Made by a program: the position numbers and the translations under genes
In this document: piece by piece, positions 12,461-24,000 of the stretch
Layout: each line of letters opens with the position of its first letter
Numbering within the stretch: position 1 is the first letter of the stretch
NCBI RefSeq assembly: GCF_036785885.1
Contig: NC_092323.1
Span: 10,672,501 to 10,736,500, forward strand
Direction: 5' to 3'
From: Coffea arabica
Taxonomy: Eukaryota > Streptophyta > Magnoliopsida > Gentianales > Rubiaceae
Length of the DNA stretch: 64,000 nt
The notes under the pieces: model-generated
Database searches by the model: none
What the model was told of the DNA's origin: nothing
What the model saw: only the letters and a program-made list of their open reading frames with translations

Positions 12461-13372
12461 TTTTTTTTTTTTTTTTTTTTTTGTGTAAAAAACGGCTGCC
12501 AATGGACCGTGCCTTCTTCTGTGCTTATTATTATTATTTTTTCCAATTTGTTTGAGTCATCCGATATCTTTCTCCCCCCGTTTGGAGAGGAGATCTAAGA
12601 ATTTCCAACCATTATCATCTTTTCCCTCTTTTTTTCTTCTATTTGTTTTACTAAAGTGAGAAGTTGAGGAGGAGTTTGTACTGTACATTAGTTCCGTGTT
12701 CAACGAAACTTGTACCTCAATAGTTGTAAATGCTTTCATCTATCAGCTTGTATACTAGCCCGGATCAGCAATTCGTCTTTTAAATTGTTGGGAGTATTTT
12801 GCACCACATTTAATTCTCTTCATTCAGTGTAATCAATCAACAACTTTAATATCACATAACCCCCTATTACTAGCAATTTGAGGGATAGCCAGAAAGTCCT
12901 TTAACGTCCTATTACTAGCATGTTAACGTCCCGTACAAGGTGCACTATGATAAATCAAATTTGCCGTAGAATATGCCACCACCAAAGAAGAGATCAAACT
13001 TTCTCGCTTTCACGCGACTGAGGAATAGCCAGAAAGTCCTTTCGGGAATCAGCCTGTTTGTTTCGTTTAAAAAAGGAAGGACCCTACAGCCAATCAATCT
13101 TCCCAGGGGACCCAGGTTTAATTGGGAATAGGAGACCTTCTCCCGTGAATTCTTTTAGCTTTAGATGGCTTTTCATTTGACTCGTGGGCTACTAACCTTT
13201 CTTTCTTTCTTTTTCTTCAGGTTTACCTTTCTCCCTGGCCATCTCACTTCTGTAAGTTCCTTGACAATACAAAGGTCTTGAACCTTTTACGAGAAAAAGC
13301 ATATGATCGAAATGTTTACATGCTGAAAAACTGAACTGTTGTTAAGTAGATATATGGTGCAGACTCAACAAA
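12461..13372. other. Gap between convergent LecRK and DUF1990 genes
   Basis: Holds the 3' regions of two genes that point at each other. A run of about 22 T follows the LecRK stop directly. The motif ATAGCCAGAAAGTCCTTT occurs twice (near 12893 and 13024). No coding exon seen. Confidence 0.6.
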
Positions 13373-15157
13373 CTACTTACAAGATAAATGCTTTTGAACT
13401 GCTATACTAGATTGGTAAGCAAAAAATCTCTGCCTAAGCAGAACATAAGGGTAGCCGATCAGAGATAGAAAATGTGCAGGTCTTGAAAAGGAAAGTATTT
13501 CATACCAAACTTGATTGTCTTCATCCAGCGTGATGGAGAAGCGTTCTTCCCCAGCCTATTTAAAAACCAATTTAAAAGTATTAATTGTAAGTTTAAGAAA
13601 CAAACTACACAGAAAATGCAATAGCATAACAAAGTGATGTAGGCACACAGCTTCATGCACCTTGAACTTCTGATTTACTTAGTTTGAGTACAGTAAATAG
13701 GCAGAAATGGATTTGACTTTTAAATTAGATGCATCCGTTCAGTGTCTTTGAACTTTAAGAACCCAGCGTCTTTATATGTTGGTTTGTCCAGTCCAAGGTT
13801 AGTCAAATGCTTAACGTAGCAACTCTGAAGAAACTTTAAGCAAAGCTTGCTAAATTAGCTTTGGAAAAAGGGCATAGATACAGCAGCCTAATCATAAAAG
13901 CATACAGCAACTGATGATGTGCTTGTTAAGTTTATGATCTTTTCTCAATGCACAACCACATGTTCAAACATACAACAGCTAAATAATTACTAGTAAACAG
14001 GAATAAACAGAATACCATACCCTAGTGCATTGGCAAATAAGACAGTCCTTGCAGTGATTTACTGTCAAGGAATTCTTCCCCTACCCAAAGATTCAGTTTT
14101 GCCAAACATTCAGGAATCCTTCCCTTACCCAAATCAAATTCTGTCATCCATATCAAATACAGTTTTTTTTTTCTTGCTGAACCATGTTTGAATAGTGGTT
14201 CTCTCAAGTTGAATCTCCCAAATTTTTTATTCTCCCAACTATCATACAAACAAGAAGAATGCATATAAGCCTCAGCAGGTTATGGTGTCATAGCAGACAA
14301 GAAGCCAATGCTTTCAATCACTCTTTTGCATCACCATTACATTGGCATATCAATCAGCTTTCAAGATAAAGAGGGTAAACCAATCGACAATTAATCACTT
14401 ATTCTCCATGACATAGCAGCAAATGCAATATACGGCTATAATTATTGTTAAAACTAATCACACAACTAGGAAAAGACTAACCAGCAAATGTCCTTTAAGA
14501 GTACCACTTGCAAAACCAAAGGAGGCCACAGCAGTTTTAGAATTTCTGTTGTCGTTAGCATACACCACTTGCAAAGGCATCATAAGCCAAGGGAAGAATT
14601 CCTTCTCACAAACACAGAACCTCGAGCCTCTTTGAATCAGTGTCTTGGGATCAACAAATGCCCAATCTAGTCCAAAGTGCCTGCAAATTTTCTTACAATG
14701 TGAATTGGTTCCATCGTGTTACTAAGCTATCTTCATGTATATTGTACTTGTATAGTAGTAGGTGTGCTTTGTGCGTAGATGGTAGATATATTTACGAAAG
14801 GACGGACCTCCAACTCTGAAGAGCGACTATACCCTTCTCAAATGCATCAAAACCTGAACCAACTAAAGTGCGCGCATGATTAACTGAAAAACCATTTTTC
14901 CTAAGTTCACTGTCTCGCTGAACTGAGGATGCAGGCTCTGCAGTTTTTCCTCTGTATTTAGCCTCATAATTAAAGGTACCAGACCTAACAAGTACAGTCA
15001 AATGCATATCCGCTCCATTAAGAACAAAACAACAGCCAAAAAAAGGTTGGGGGGAGGGGATTGTTTATATATTTGAAGTTCAAGAGGCAGTATGGTACTT
15101 GTTTATGCATGCTTTCTGATCTTCAGGAGATGGGCGAGCCCAGCTCAAGAAAATCAT
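13373..15157 (-). CDS. DUF1990 / UPF0548 family protein
   Basis: Four exons read from the right: 15099-15157, 14808-14984, 14482-14680 and 13373-13555. They join in frame to 205 residues, about the length I recall for the Arabidopsis homologue At2g17695. The start MIFLSWARPSPEDQ matches the family's opening. Later landmarks are SGTFNYEAKYRGK, GFSVNHARTLVGSG, ASFGFASGTLKGHLL, AGEERFSITLDED and VWYEILSFSRPAHF, the conserved DUF1990 core. Biochemical role unknown; related proteins occur in bacteria. No signal peptide or membrane span is evident. The second intron begins GTCCGT, a weak donor, but frame and protein continuity require it. The frame ends TGT AAG TAG; a splice at GTAAGT there would change only the last residues. 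Confidence 0.9.
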
Positions 15158-15700
15158 CTCTTTTCCTATAAACCAACAAAGTATATACAATTACGTAAAC
15201 CAGAAAATCAACCATGTTAAACAAGAAAACGGGTTATTTAGGCATATATAGCAGCTTCTATTCGAAATTAATTCAACAGAATGCAGAACTGGATTTTCAG
15301 ACAATTCACTTTAACACAAGAAAGAGTACGAGAGAGAGAGAGAGAGAGAATTTAACACTTTAATTAACTAAAAAGTGATAATTTTAGCTAAAATGTGTTA
15401 TTTCAGCATCAATTCCAGCTAAAATACCAGTTAAATTACCTGGAGGGAAGCAGCAAACTTCAGACGAGAGAAAATAATCTACTTACAAATTCTTTAATTG
15501 AACAAGTGAAGCTGCGACCCAGATGAAATCCCAGATCCAACGTAGGAATTAGGAGAACGCCGAACTGACCTTAAACTGGAAATCAAATTGAGGGCTTTTT
15601 TCTTGAAATTTGGATCCGAGGTGGGAAATAAAGGACGGGCGGCGCGAAAGGAAGAAGACCGGTTAGCAGCCGTTAAGACGCGCCGCTGGCGAGCCGCCAA
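15158..15700 (-). other. Leader of the DUF1990 gene with a likely 5' UTR intron
   Basis: Reading leftwards, CCTCCAG/GTAATT at 15440/15439 is a good donor and TTTATAG/GAAAAG at 15166/15165 a good acceptor 8 bases before the ATG. This implies a 274-bp leader intron (15166-15439) with an AG microsatellite near 15330-15350. The stretch at 15494-15700 is more GC-rich and probably the first non-coding exon plus promoter. Confidence 0.5.
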
Positions 15701-16274
15701 GTGTTATTTTGATAGCGATTGGTCCAAATAGAGCTGGGCCGAGGAGCAAAATTTTTCACTTCAAAGTCCAAATTATCTGGGCCAAATATTGGACTGAAAA
15801 GAATATGTTTTAGAAGTGAATTCATTTGATTAGTAGGTTTTTTTCTCCTTTTTCTTCTTACAATCTCTCTCTTATTTTCTCGGGGAGTCTTACCTTAAAA
15901 GTGGCGGATGGTGTTATCAAAGCCTAATAGACGCTTATACTCTTTAACACATTTTAAGTCTGGCTTGTCTTTTATTCGACCCCAGCTCAAATGAGATTTT
16001 AGCAAGGGAAATTTGAGTGGTGGCTTAATTGCAAGTTTTTTTTTTAAAAAATAATAACTAGTAGCTTAGCGTTCTTTTAACATTTTGTTCTAATCTTTGT
16101 TTTTATAGAACCCCTCTACATTTCAAGGTTCAGAAACAGCTAGTGCTAATTTAGTGTTGAAAAATGACAAATCTAAGTGCTAATATCGAGAAATGAAATT
16201 AATATTCTTAAAAAAAAATCTCAAATACTTCTTAAACTCCTTAAATCTCATAATTTTTGAGAAGTAGTCTGACT

Positions 16275-16421
16275 TTGTTTGGATTGCATTTTTTTGATTT
16301 TTTTGTAAAAAAAATTTATTGTAACGATTTGATATATATGAGATAAAAAAGTGATTGAAAAATGTGTCTATGAAAAACACGTAGTATTTTTTTGTTTTTA
16401 AAAGTACAATCTAAACACACC
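16275..16421. mobile_element. Short GTTTGGATT-family MITE
   Basis: The left end TTTGTTTGGATTGCATT is matched on the opposite strand by the right end GTGTTTAGATTGTACTT. The interior is AT-rich with GATATATATGAGATAAAAAAG, typical of the other copies here. Confidence 0.55.
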
Positions 16422-16434
16422 CAATCCCAATATC

Positions 16435-16611
16435 GGCCATGTTTGGCAAGTGAGTGTTTGTCTAAAACTTTACTGTAGACATTTTTAAAAAATTTTTTGA
16501 AGTGTGTAAATTTATGAATATTTTGAAGTGTATAATTTTAAAATTTTGAGAAATTTTTTAAAATTACTGTGCAGACAAACTTGACAAAAAACTTACTTAC
16601 CAAACAAGGCC
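16435..16611. mobile_element. 177-bp MITE with GGCC(A/T)TGTTTGG ends
   Basis: The terminal inverted repeats GGCCATGTTTGGCAAGTGAG and GGCCTTGTTTGGTAAGTAAG match at 17 of 20 positions. The interior also folds back (ACTGTAGACA against TGTCTGCACAGT). No clear 8-bp target duplication remains, so the family is uncertain. Confidence 0.6.
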
Positions 16612-16667
16612 CATTCATTTCCGGTTAATATCCATCGCTCTTTTTGCCAGAAGAGGTAGTCCTTGCT

Positions 16668-16861
16668 TTTTCTTTTTTTTTTGGTTGCCTGCCATGGTAT
16701 CTAGGGTTTTGCCCTGACTAATCCGTTGGTCGACCCGGGTCGCACACTTGGCTGTGGTGGGTGAGCCTCCCAACAAGGGTAGCTGCATACGCCAGGTTTC
16801 AAACCCGAGACCTGCTTAAGCGGAACCAAGCTACTTACCACTTGGCCCAACCCCGGTTGAT
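16668..16861 (-). mobile_element. tRNA-derived SINE with perfect target-site duplication
   Basis: Flanked on both sides by AGAGGTAGTCCTTGCT (16652-16667 and 16862-16877), a perfect 16-bp duplication. On the minus strand the element begins with an A-box-like GGGCCAAGTGGTAAG, then a B-box-like GGTTTGAAACC, and ends in an A-rich tail. These are the hallmarks of a Pol III-derived SINE inserted by LINE machinery. The intact duplication points to a fairly recent event. It lies about 100 bp upstream of the U4 USE. Confidence 0.88.
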
Positions 16862-16961
16862 AGAGGTAGTCCTTGCTGGGATGCTGGTTTAGAAGTCTCT
16901 TGATTGATGTGTCTTGCCTCGCTTACATCAATAGACCGCCTGTTGGTTGGATTTGTCTTAC

Positions 16962-16972
16962 ATCCCACATCG
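16962..16972 (+). promoter_or_regulatory. Upstream sequence element (USE) of the U4 snRNA gene
   Basis: ATCCCACATCG is an exact match to the plant snRNA USE consensus RTCCCACATCG. It lies 33 bp before the TATA box, the spacing that in plants specifies RNA polymerase II; Pol III snRNA genes have about 10 bp less. Confidence 0.93.
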
Positions 16973-17005
16973 ACTTGCTCGAGGTGGACCAAGAGAGCAG
17001 CGTGG

Positions 17006-17012
17006 TATAAAA
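17006..17012 (+). promoter_or_regulatory. TATA box of the U4 snRNA gene
   Basis: TATAAAA begins 33 bp before the RNA 5' end and the same distance after the USE, the normal layout for a Pol II plant snRNA gene. Confidence 0.92.
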
Positions 17013-17038
17013 GGCCGCCTGGGGACTCCGTATTCCGC

Positions 17039-17192
17039 ATCTTTGCGCTTGGGGCAATGACGCAGCTAGTGAGGTTCTAACCGAGGCGCGTCTATTGCTG
17101 GTTGAAAACTATTTCCAAACCCCCTCTTTGGCCTGGGTTTGGCCTGGGCCATCGAGAATTTCTGGAAGGGCTCCCTTCGGGGTAAAGCCCTA
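17039..17192 (+). ncRNA. U4: U4 spliceosomal snRNA
   Basis: The RNA begins ATCTTTGCGCTTGGGGC, the plant U4 5' end that pairs with U6 (stem II). The next part holds the kink-turn that binds the Snu13/15.5K protein (CAATGA with CCGAGG), then GCTGGTTGAAAAC, the other U6-pairing region. The Sm-site AATTTCTGG is at 17157-17165, followed by a 3' hairpin with AGGGCT/AGCCCT arms. Length about 154 nt, as expected. U4 chaperones U6 into the spliceosome in the nucleus. With consensus USE, TATA and 3' box all present, I regard it as a functional gene rather than a pseudogene. Identification is from memory of plant U4; no alignment was run. Confidence 0.95.
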
Positions 17193-17206
17193 CAATCCTA
17201 GTTCAA
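17193..17206 (+). terminator. snRNA 3' processing box
   Basis: CAATCCTAGTTCAA fits the plant snRNA 3' signal CA(N3-10)AGTNNAA exactly and begins at the RNA 3' end. Confidence 0.88.
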
Positions 17207-18053
17207 AGCACTTGTATGTATTGTATAACATAACATGATTGATGATTGTCTGTCCTAATTTGGGGTATGATCGTCCGTCTCAATTTTATAAGCATGGGAG
17301 GATGGGGTAAATTTGGCAGTGGGGAAACACCAGGTCGAACAGATGATGCTGCTGCATCTTAGGGTTTAGGTGGAAGAAAGGGTTCAAATTGTCATGCAAA
17401 GTTAGACGGAGTAAATCACCACTTATTTAGTATTTGGTCACAAAAAGTCAATTTTGCTAAAATTTGTTGAAGCCAAAACATTCTCAGGCGTGGAGAGTCA
17501 GAGATGGAAAGTGCAAATATTGCAAACGGGTTGTTGCAGGGTCTTGTCTAGTTGATTGGAAAAGTACATGTAACAAAATGGCCAAGACCATTGTGTGATT
17601 ATATCTCCCACCAAGCATCCAGTTAAATGCTACAGTTCCATAAATTTGTGAACTAGCTTCTAGTGTAATTTCTAGTAAAATCTTCTACAACTTCTGAAAA
17701 TCAATCCCATGAACTTGCAACTCGGAATGAGTTCATATCTCCATGGCTATACAGTTCAAAAATTTTTGGCAAAAAATGATTCAAATTCATTAATATGGAT
17801 CCAGAAGTAATTAGTTAGCTCAAATATACACAACTTTCACTGTACAAATGCTGATCTAAGACCTAATAAACTCGGTGAATATCATGCTACAACAAAATTT
17901 CAGGACATGTAATCCAGCAACTGCATAAAGCAGCAACACCAGAAAACATCGTGCTGCTACGGAATACAGTTAAATATTACTGCTGTAGTTTTAACACTGA
18001 TCGCCTCCCATTCTTGCGGAAAAAATTGTCAATGTTGGCAAAAACCACTCAGT
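17207..18053. other. Gap between U4 gene and the 3' end of KCBP
   Basis: Includes the KCBP 3' untranslated region on the minus strand at the right side. No other gene or repeat recognised. Confidence 0.5.
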
Positions 18054-21000
18054 TCACATGGAGTGACGACCATCAGGCCTCTCCTTTGTGAATCTTTCTT
18101 CTTGGATCTCTTCCAGATCCTCATCCTCCCCCTTTCGACCTGCCTGTTCCTTCCAATATGCCACAAGCTTCTTTAAACGAGCCACCTCCTTAGATGATAC
18201 ATTTTTACTCGGATCATTTATGATGGACCGAACTCTCGACGCATAACTGCTTGGCATCGAAACATTGACATTAAAACAGTATCACCGGGACAAAGATCAA
18301 TGACTTCAAGTTAATATTATAAAATTTAAGCATTTACTTTCCATGGCAACCATAAGGATGAGAGCAACTTACACAAGAGAATTGTATGTCTCATCCAAGT
18401 TTGATTCAGCTGGTGAAATGTTTACAAACATCAATGTTTTAGCATTACCACCTAGTGAGTCACTCATCAACATCGTTAGCTTGTGATTCCTGTAGGGGAT
18501 GTGTTGGCCACCAGAGGACAGGGCGCTGATGACATCTCCAAGTGCTGAGAGTGACTTGTTAATGCTCTGAGCTTCCTTTAGTTGACTTCCGGAAGAGCCT
18601 GACTTCTTAACCCTCTCAGAACCAGCAAGATCAACAAAACTCAGCTGCATCATGAAATAACTAGTTCAGCTATGACTAGCTAGAGCGCCACAAGGTGCAA
18701 TACATGAACAACAGACACATGAGTGAGAGCACACTATTAAGCTGAAATGGTAGAAACACAAAACATGGATAATTTTATCTACCAGGACACCTACATAACT
18801 TAAGAAGCACAACAAAGTGAAAGACCATGATTTAGATGCACCATGCACCCCAATGCAGACCCCTTAATACACTTGTGAAATACCAAAACAAGACCCCGGC
18901 CCACCAAAATAGTAACACTAAGCAACAAATTTGGGCCTTGGAAACTTTCTCTTTATATTAGAAGTTGGCAACAATAGCATAACAGAAACACAGGAAAGGA
19001 AATGTTATACAAAAAAGTTGAAAGGAAATGTATTCAGCATTATTCCTAGAGCAAACAAAGTACAAAAACACAGGGTACATTCTCTTTCAAAAGCAGGCCA
19101 CAACAAAAAGAAGGTACCTTTCTCTTTTAAATTAAAAGTTCGCAGCTATATAGCTTAACATAAATCTAGGTGGCAACACTATAGCTTAAGAGAGACCTAT
19201 CTGTTTTACCACATGTAAACAAAGGTTATTTGTTTTACATAGAAGTTGAGATGAAATATATTCAGCAATATTCCTAGAAGAAACGAGTACAAAATATTGT
19301 AAGCCAAAAACCACTTCTTAGTTTTCCAATATTGTGACGAAAATAAGTAGCAAACTCCAATGATGCACTTTATTTTCCTCATAGACACAGGCAGCCCGTA
19401 ATAGGTATTGCACTAGCAACCTATGCAGTGTAGCCTATACCACCACTGAACAACAAGAGGAGTGGGATACATGCTCTACCACTAATATAACACTTGCAAT
19501 AAAAGCACACCCTGCTTGCGTGCAAGAGAAAAATAAAAATTATACATGAACTACTTTTATGGACATTAACTTTACATTTTTAGGGAAGAATAAGAATATT
19601 CCTTGATTATGTTAAAACACCACCCAATAAAGGGTAAGTGATGCCACAGACCAAATCTTGCTCAACAAATATATGTACTATTGTTCTTGGCACACAGGAC
19701 ACGTGCTTAATTTAAAAGTCCATATTTATTGCCTTTTTTTCTCAAAACAAGTTATTGAATTTGAAATCATGGTGGATGAAAAGAGGGGATATCAGTAGTT
19801 TGAAAACTAACTATAAAAGGCATTTTTGATAAGACATAAGAAAACAGTATTTCTTCACACCAGACGAAGGTTATTGCTATATAATTAGTATATGTTTAGA
19901 AAAGACATTCATGTATAGTATTTGAAAACTAACTATAATAGGCATTTTTAGTACAAAATAAAGTGAGTAGAAGGCTCTTGCTCTACATATAGTTGGAGCA
20001 TAGATTTCCAGATTGGTTTGTTGCTCCCCAACATGAGTGGCAAGGCACATAAGCTCCACCTCTATTACAACATTGCACCTCAAAACACAACTTACTGATC
20101 CCCTATAGTCACTACTACTTCACCATAACTCAAAATTATCCGAGGGCAACTGCAAAGTTGTAGTACCATCAAACAGATTTAACATAACAACTTGCTGGAA
20201 CACAGTTGGCAAAGAGAAAACGATCTAGACATTGTACGTTCATATGAAAACAGTTTCTTGAAAGATCCAAAGTAACATTTTACTAGGCAAAATATTAGCT
20301 TCCACATCCACATGTAGTTAACAATCAATAAGTTATTAACATTTTTTTCCTATTTAACGCACAACCAGAGAAAGAAAAGCACTTTTTACTCCAATTGCCC
20401 AAGCTTAAATATAGGGAATATTTAATTCACAGTATCAGGTCTTCTACTAGAATGAGAGGGTTGGTACCTTTCCTCTGGCAACAGACTGGGTCTGTAGGTT
20501 GGTACTCTCAATCACAACTGAAAGAATAAGGTGAGATCTTGAACTCTGTTCGTTCATCAAAGTCTCAGTTGTATGGCGTTGTTCAGATCCCCTTTCAATG
20601 ATACTTTTAAGCTCATCATATGTTGAAATTGATACAATTGTCACATTTTCCACAGAGACCATACCCTGCATGTTCCAAAAAATTGCTAAGAACAGAAACA
20701 ACTGAAAGAGAGAAAATTTTCAACAAAACGTTTTAACATAATTTTAGCAAAAAATATGAAGTCTATATTCTAAACCAATCAATGTTCACCTTTGAATCCT
20801 TTTTAATATCTAGCTTTAGGCGCTTTGCTTGCTTTGGCAGCAAAAGATCTATAAGTGTATCTTGGTATAACTCCACCATGTATCCCTGGAATTTGTATTT
20901 GACAACACCATATTAGCAAAAGCAAATTCACCAACAACATTTTGTTCATGCTTAGCAAGCTAACCATATTGAGAATCAGCAAACCAAAGCTGGTTTTACG

Positions 21001-24000
21001 AAAAGATTCTGTTTCAAGCTATCAATGTAATCTTGTGTAGAGTAATTACCTTAAGGGAAAATGAGAACTTATTGCTTTCCCGCTTCATAATTTTGAAGAG
21101 TTCACATATTGCACGAGGAGTGAGACCTGGATTGCAGTCAGATCCATAGATTGTATATGTCTTTCCAGAACCAGTTTGTCCGTAAGCAAAGATGCAAACA
21201 TTATATCCATCAACAGCAGATTGCACCAAATACTGCACTCATAATTAGAAGGAAGATGCTAAGATGGTAGAATAACTGGTTAAAAGAACCTAAAAACTCA
21301 AATGATCGCCTTGATTCCTTGAATTATAGCATCAATCAAACTTGCCTTGGTATCCTCAAACACATCATCTTGAGTAGCTAAGCCATCAAAGACACGATCG
21401 TACATATGTTGTTTAGTTTCTTCCTTCCACAAATGTTCAACTGTGAACTCATCAACACTCAAAAGAACATTTCTTTCCTTCAAAGAAACTTCTTTCTCAG
21501 TTAGAGGTCTTAATCTGCAATAAACTCTTATCTTGCCTTTCATATCTGAAAAGTTGAAAAAGACACAATAAGAAATTCGAAGTAAAAAAAATGAAAGCCT
21601 TTGACAATACTGATGTCATGTCAATTTTATAACAAATAAATTGATAAGGATGAACCTACCTTCTATCATGTTAAAGTAACGTTTCCTTAAAACTTGTTCT
21701 TCTTTGTATAGCGCCTCCATCTCAGCTAATTGGGCACCTTGCATCTTTAATATTGCAGCAGTTTGCTCATTCTTTCTATCAATATCCTGCAAAACAAAGG
21801 ATGTAAAATAAAATGAAAGAAAATGATTCTTCTGTCAGAAGCTTCTAGGTGTATCAAATTAAATTTGTGAAAACATGGTATAATTTATAGGGTTAATAAC
21901 ACTTTGCTCCTGTACTAGGGGGCTCACACTTTGCCCACCTCAACCAAAACAATATACACTTTAATTGGGTAAAAGCACCGCTCTGTTATTTAATTACTAC
22001 CCAATTATGTTTTGGAATTATCACATATCTCCACATCTGAAATTTCTTTCTATTTCATACTATACTTATTAAAAATCATAGTAGGTTTTCAATTTATATT
22101 TACATATCATCGATCATTATCTTTGATGCATAAATTTTGACAAAGTGCTTCCAAAATATTTGTTAATAAAGTTTTGCCAAGAACCTTTTATCAATGTCAA
22201 ATTTATTGATTTCTACATAGCTCATTTGCTTTTTATTCTTTGAGGTCAAAGAATCAAAGTTATTTTAAAATTTTAAAAAGAAACATAGCTCACTTTCTCT
22301 TTCTTTTTCTTCTTTTGAGGTCAAAGAATTAAAGTTATTTTTAAATTTTCAAAAGGAACATAGCTCATTTTCATTTTCTTCTTTGAGGTCAAATAATTAA
22401 AGATATTTTTAAAATTTCAAAAGAAATTATGGTAGATGAGGTAATCTATACTTTAATGTGAACAAAAAATAACTGTGAAAGCCACTAATTTTTAATTGAA
22501 AGAAAATTATAAAAATGTTGAAGAAATGTTGAAATTAGAGTGAATTTAAAGTCTTTTTTTTTATCAAAAAACGTTTTGAAATAAAGTATATTACTTTTTT
22601 ACAATATATTGCAACCTATATATAATCATAAATTATCAAAGCAAAGTATATATTTATTTGTTGAGGAGTGCAAAGTAGGATTTTTTTCTTAGTTTAAGAG
22701 GACAAAGTCTCATCATAAAATAAAGACAAAATTGGGAAGGAAATTTTTTTTTAAACCCCTTTAATTAACACTGTTAACTTAACCTCTATTAGGTTGGGGA
22801 GGAGGGGAGGCAAGTGTATGTTGTGTTGGTTGAAGGGGGCAAAGCATGATTACCCCCTAGTAAACGGGGTAAAATGTTATTAACCCTATTTTATATTAGG
22901 CAGATCAAGAATACTTTCTTAGTCCAAATACAATAATGAAAACAGATACAAGGCTTAGTACCTCCTTTAATTCTCTCAGTTCCTCCAATTCCTTGAGATT
23001 ATTTTGCAATGCTGTCAATTCAGCATCTTTAGTTGATAGAGCTGTCTGTGCAATTGTCAATTTCTCAGTGACCACTTCTAACTTCTTTTCAAGTTCGGAC
23101 ACTCTAAGCCTCAAAGCTTTGAGCTCTTGTTCAGTGTTTCTCTGTAGAGTTTCAACCTATATTTCAAGAAATAAAAAAAAAAAATTGATTCGTCATCAGA
23201 CAAAACATTACGTCTTACAAACTTGAGGATAAACATCAGAACTATTACCTCATCAATTTTCTTCTTTTCAAGTCTTGAAATTCTCTCCTCCAACAAAACC
23301 TTTTCACTAAGAAGTTTCCTCTTACTCTCTTCAGCCACATGCAATTCCAAATTTCGTGCTTTTAATTCATCTTGGATCTTGTTCAAGATCTATGCATAAA
23401 CAATGAAATCCATAATAATACATTCCATCAAAAACCACTAAAACTCTTATCTTTATGTGTAGGAGGGTACATTTGAGAAAATTAAATAATATAGAATAAC
23501 TCAAATACTATTTCACATTAGATCTAACTCAAAAAAGATATTATGGTAATCACCAAACAAATCATTGCCTCAAAATGTGAAGAGATTAAGTTTGCTGGTT
23601 ACCTGGTTATTCGCTTCAACCAATTCCTTTCTGATATTATTCTCCAATCCTTGAGAACTTAACTTCGCAAGTTTCATCTCTATACTCCTTTTCTCCATTA
23701 ATGCAGCCTATAAGTAACCAAAATCATGAGAAGGAACTAAAAATTTTAACGGATGGATCTCATTACTGAATCGATAATATTAACCTGGAGAGCCGAATCT
23801 TTTTCATCACATAACAATCTCAGCTTATCACGATCACTGACAATGTCTGCCAAATTTTGCTTCTCAGATCTTGAGATTGTTTTCAAATTCTCCAATTCTT
23901 CTTGCATTGCCAATTCTTGTTTCTTCTGTTCATGTAAATCTTCAAGCAACTATATTCAAAGACCCACGGTCAGACTAATATGCAAAAATTATAAAACATT

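Noticed and set aside
15494-15700. Minus-strand open frame of 68 codons rich in Arg and Ser before the DUF1990 gene
   Set aside because: It does not start with ATG and lies in the predicted leader/first non-coding exon; no family match.
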